Shown here: positions 62,738-64,000 of the stretch, in pieces
Layout of the letters: each line of letters begins with the position of its first letter
Numbering within the stretch: position 1 is the first letter of the stretch
Assembly: GCF_902702775.1 (NCBI RefSeq)
Contig: NZ_LR738724.1
Coordinates: forward strand, 1,054,001 to 1,118,000
From: Streptococcus suis
GTDB lineage: Bacteria > Bacillota > Bacilli > Lactobacillales > Streptococcaceae
DNA: 64,000 nt
Direction of reading: 5' to 3'
The notes under the pieces: generated by a model
The model's database searches: none
Told to the model about the DNA's origin: nothing
What the model saw: the letters and a program-made list of their open reading frames with translations, nothing else
Translations under genes and position numbers: made by a program

Positions 62738-63052
62738 TTAGGATTGTAGAAATTGGCGAATGGCTTCCTGATCAGCTTCACTAACCGGACGCCATCCTTT
62801 TGCCAAGGCTTCCTTGATATAGATTCGATTGTAGAGATAGCCCCACAAAATCCCAAAGCCAGTATTAATAAAAGGAATATCAAAGCGACGATCAATTAAC
62901 AAGGCAAATAAGAATGCTACCAAAATAATCGCAAACCATTTTAAATCACCTCGAATCAGCGGTACAAAAAACTTGAAGAAAAAGGTTGTCCATGAAAAAC
63001 CAGCCTTCACTTCCTTTACATTCCCAAACTCATCCACTAAATGAACCTTCAT
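62738..63052 (-). CDS. Small membrane protein, DUF2628-like
   Basis: 104 residues. Soluble N-terminal strand (KVHLVDEFGNVKEVKAGFSW), two hydrophobic segments (about 35-55 and 60-78), and a C-terminal YKEALAKGW-like helix, the layout of DUF2628 proteins. Ten bases after carB. AGGAGA precedes the ATG. Function unknown. Confidence 0.7.
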   Translation of the reverse strand: MKVHLVDEFGNVKEVKAGFSWTTFFFKFFVPLIRGDLKWFAIILVAFLFALLIDRRFDIPFINTGFGILWGYLYNRIYIKEALAKGWRPVSEADQEAIRQFLQS

Positions 63053-63062
63053 TTTTTATCTC

Positions 63063-64000
63063 CTAAATTGCTCGCGTCGAAAAACTACGACTTTCTAGTA
63101 CAGCCAACATAGCCGCAGCAGTATCTAAGGCTGTAAAAAGCGGAATCCCTGCTTCGATAGCAGATGCACGAATAACCTCTCCATCCTCGTCTGCCACACG
63201 CTTTTTGCCTACTGTATTGACAATGGCTTGCACTTTTCCTTTACGGACCAGCTGAGGAATCGACTCTCTTTGGTCTCTACTGATTTTCCCAACAGGCAGA
63301 CAGTCTAAGCCCTTAGCTTGAAAGGCAGTTGCCGTACCGCTTGTAGCCGCAATAATAAAGCCAATTTCACGGTATCTTTCCGCTAGACGGAAGGCCTCCT
63401 CCTTGTCCTCATCCGCAACTGTAAAGACGATAGTGCCAAAATCTTCCAAATGCTGATAACTTGCTTCAAAAGCCTTATAAAGTGCTTTTTCGAGAGTTGT
63501 ATCAGACCCCATAATCTCACCAGTAGATTTCATCTCAGGTCCTAACAAACTGTCAACTTTAGCCAATTTTGTAAATGAGAATACTGGTGCTTTAACGTGC
63601 ACCTGATTGCTCTCAGGATAAAGACCATCTTGGTAACCCAGTTCCGCAAGGCTTTGTCCCAAAATCAATTTGGTTGCAACCTGGGCCATTGGAATGTCTG
63701 TGACTTTGGACAAGAATGGAACCGTACGACTAGCACGAGGATTGACCTCAATCACATAAACCGTCTCATCCTTGATAACAAACTGGATATTCATCATACC
63801 GATACAGTTGAGACCGATTGCCAAGCGTCTGGTGTAGTCTGCAATGGCCGCCTGCACCTCTTTAGACAGGGTTTGTGGCGGATAAACAGCCATCGAGTCA
63901 CCTGAGTGAACCCCTGCGCGTTCGATATGTTCCATAATACCTGGAATCAAGACATCCTTACCGTCTGAAATGGCATCCACTTCACACTCACGACCGACGA
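63063..64000 (-). CDS. carB: Carbamoyl-phosphate synthase large subunit, 3' part only
   Basis: The frame is open to the right edge; about 312 C-terminal residues are visible. It begins in the second ATP-grasp domain ([12 protein letters not shown]; then [23 protein letters not shown]) and ends in the MGS-like allosteric domain ([13 protein letters not shown] ... VNTVGKKR). It makes carbamoyl phosphate for pyrimidines and arginine. Rest of the gene is outside the window. Confidence 0.95.
   Translation of the reverse strand, partial: VGRECEVDAISDGKDVLIPGIMEHIERAGVHSGDSMAVYPPQTLSKEVQAAIADYTRRLAIGLNCIGMMNIQFVIKDETVYVIEVNPRASRTVPFLSKVTDIPMAQVATKLILGQSLAELGYQDGLYPESNQVHVKAPVFSFTKLAKVDSLLGPEMKSTGEIMGSDTTLEKALYKAFEASYQHLEDFGTIVFTVADEDKEEAFRLAERYREIGFIIAATSGTATAFQAKGLDCLPVGKISRDQRESIPQLVRKGKVQAIVNTVGKKRVADEDGEVIRASAIEAGIPLFTALDTAAAMLAVLESRSFSTRAI

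Overview
The window is a 64-kb stretch of a low-GC, gene-dense chromosome from a streptococcus. Streptococcus suis is the best fit. That is an inference from gene order and surface proteins: a large AmyE-type amylase, an LPNTG-anchored YSIRK subtilisin (SspA/PrtS type), a Pmp23-like hydrolase next to glyA, a rimM-trmD-aminotransferase cluster and a murB-potABCD cluster. No tRNA, rRNA, CRISPR array, phage or intact IS element was found. Most genes lie on the minus strand in tight, overlapping operons closed by clear Rho-independent terminators.

Layout. 1-5.5 kb is an accessory-looking stretch: the N-terminal part of an McrB-type restriction ATPase running off the left edge, two unrecognised plus-strand genes, then a minus-strand trio (SDR oxidoreductase, DUF6287 lipoprotein, stand-alone HIRAN protein). 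5.5-10.8 kb is one giant secreted alpha-amylase with a cre site over its promoter. 10.9-17.6 kb carries tdk, then prfA-prmC-tsaC-GNAT-glyA-nucleoid protein-pmp23. 17.6-25.8 kb holds an Excalibur/PASTA-like surface protein, a tautomerase, lepA, then the folate/protease/GTPase group folA-small membrane protein-clpX-ysxC-ndk, and thyA. 25.8-33 kb has small membrane proteins, glucokinase, and DUF1149-degV-dapB-cca-ABC-F. 33-36.7 kb is the fruRKA operon. 36.8-43.5 kb is rimM-trmD-hisC-like, a MATE pump, guaC, nth and nnrD. 43.5-53.2 kb is the cell-wall protease and murB-potABCD. 53.5-60.2 kb is hom-thrB, a deacetylase and a heterodimeric ABC exporter. 60.3-64 kb is rpsP-khpA, an rsmJ-like/pcp/DUF4298 operon and the 3' part of carB.

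Working together. folA, thyA and glyA form the one-carbon/dTMP loop, with tdk as salvage. prfA and prmC supply the release factor and its methylase. The amylase, glucokinase and fructose PTS are the carbohydrate arm. potABCD imports polyamines. hom-thrB and dapB serve aspartate-family amino acids and cell-wall lysine/DAP.

Most notable observations. (1) Four genes (at 2666, thyA, nth and the rsmJ-like gene) have an extended -10 box placed so that transcription should start at the AUG, and none has a ribosome binding site; this looks like a leaderless class. (2) The tail of a second thyA allele sits downstream of thyA. It encodes the same last 11 residues and stop with only synonymous changes, which looks like a recombination scar. 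(3) fruR has no normal start codon at the right distance from its Shine-Dalgarno; an ATA sits there. (4) The amylase combines GH13, four CBM26, a CBM74-like module and a G5 domain. (5) The endonuclease III has lost Fe-S cysteines, and the McrB ATPase has Ala in place of the Walker B Asp.
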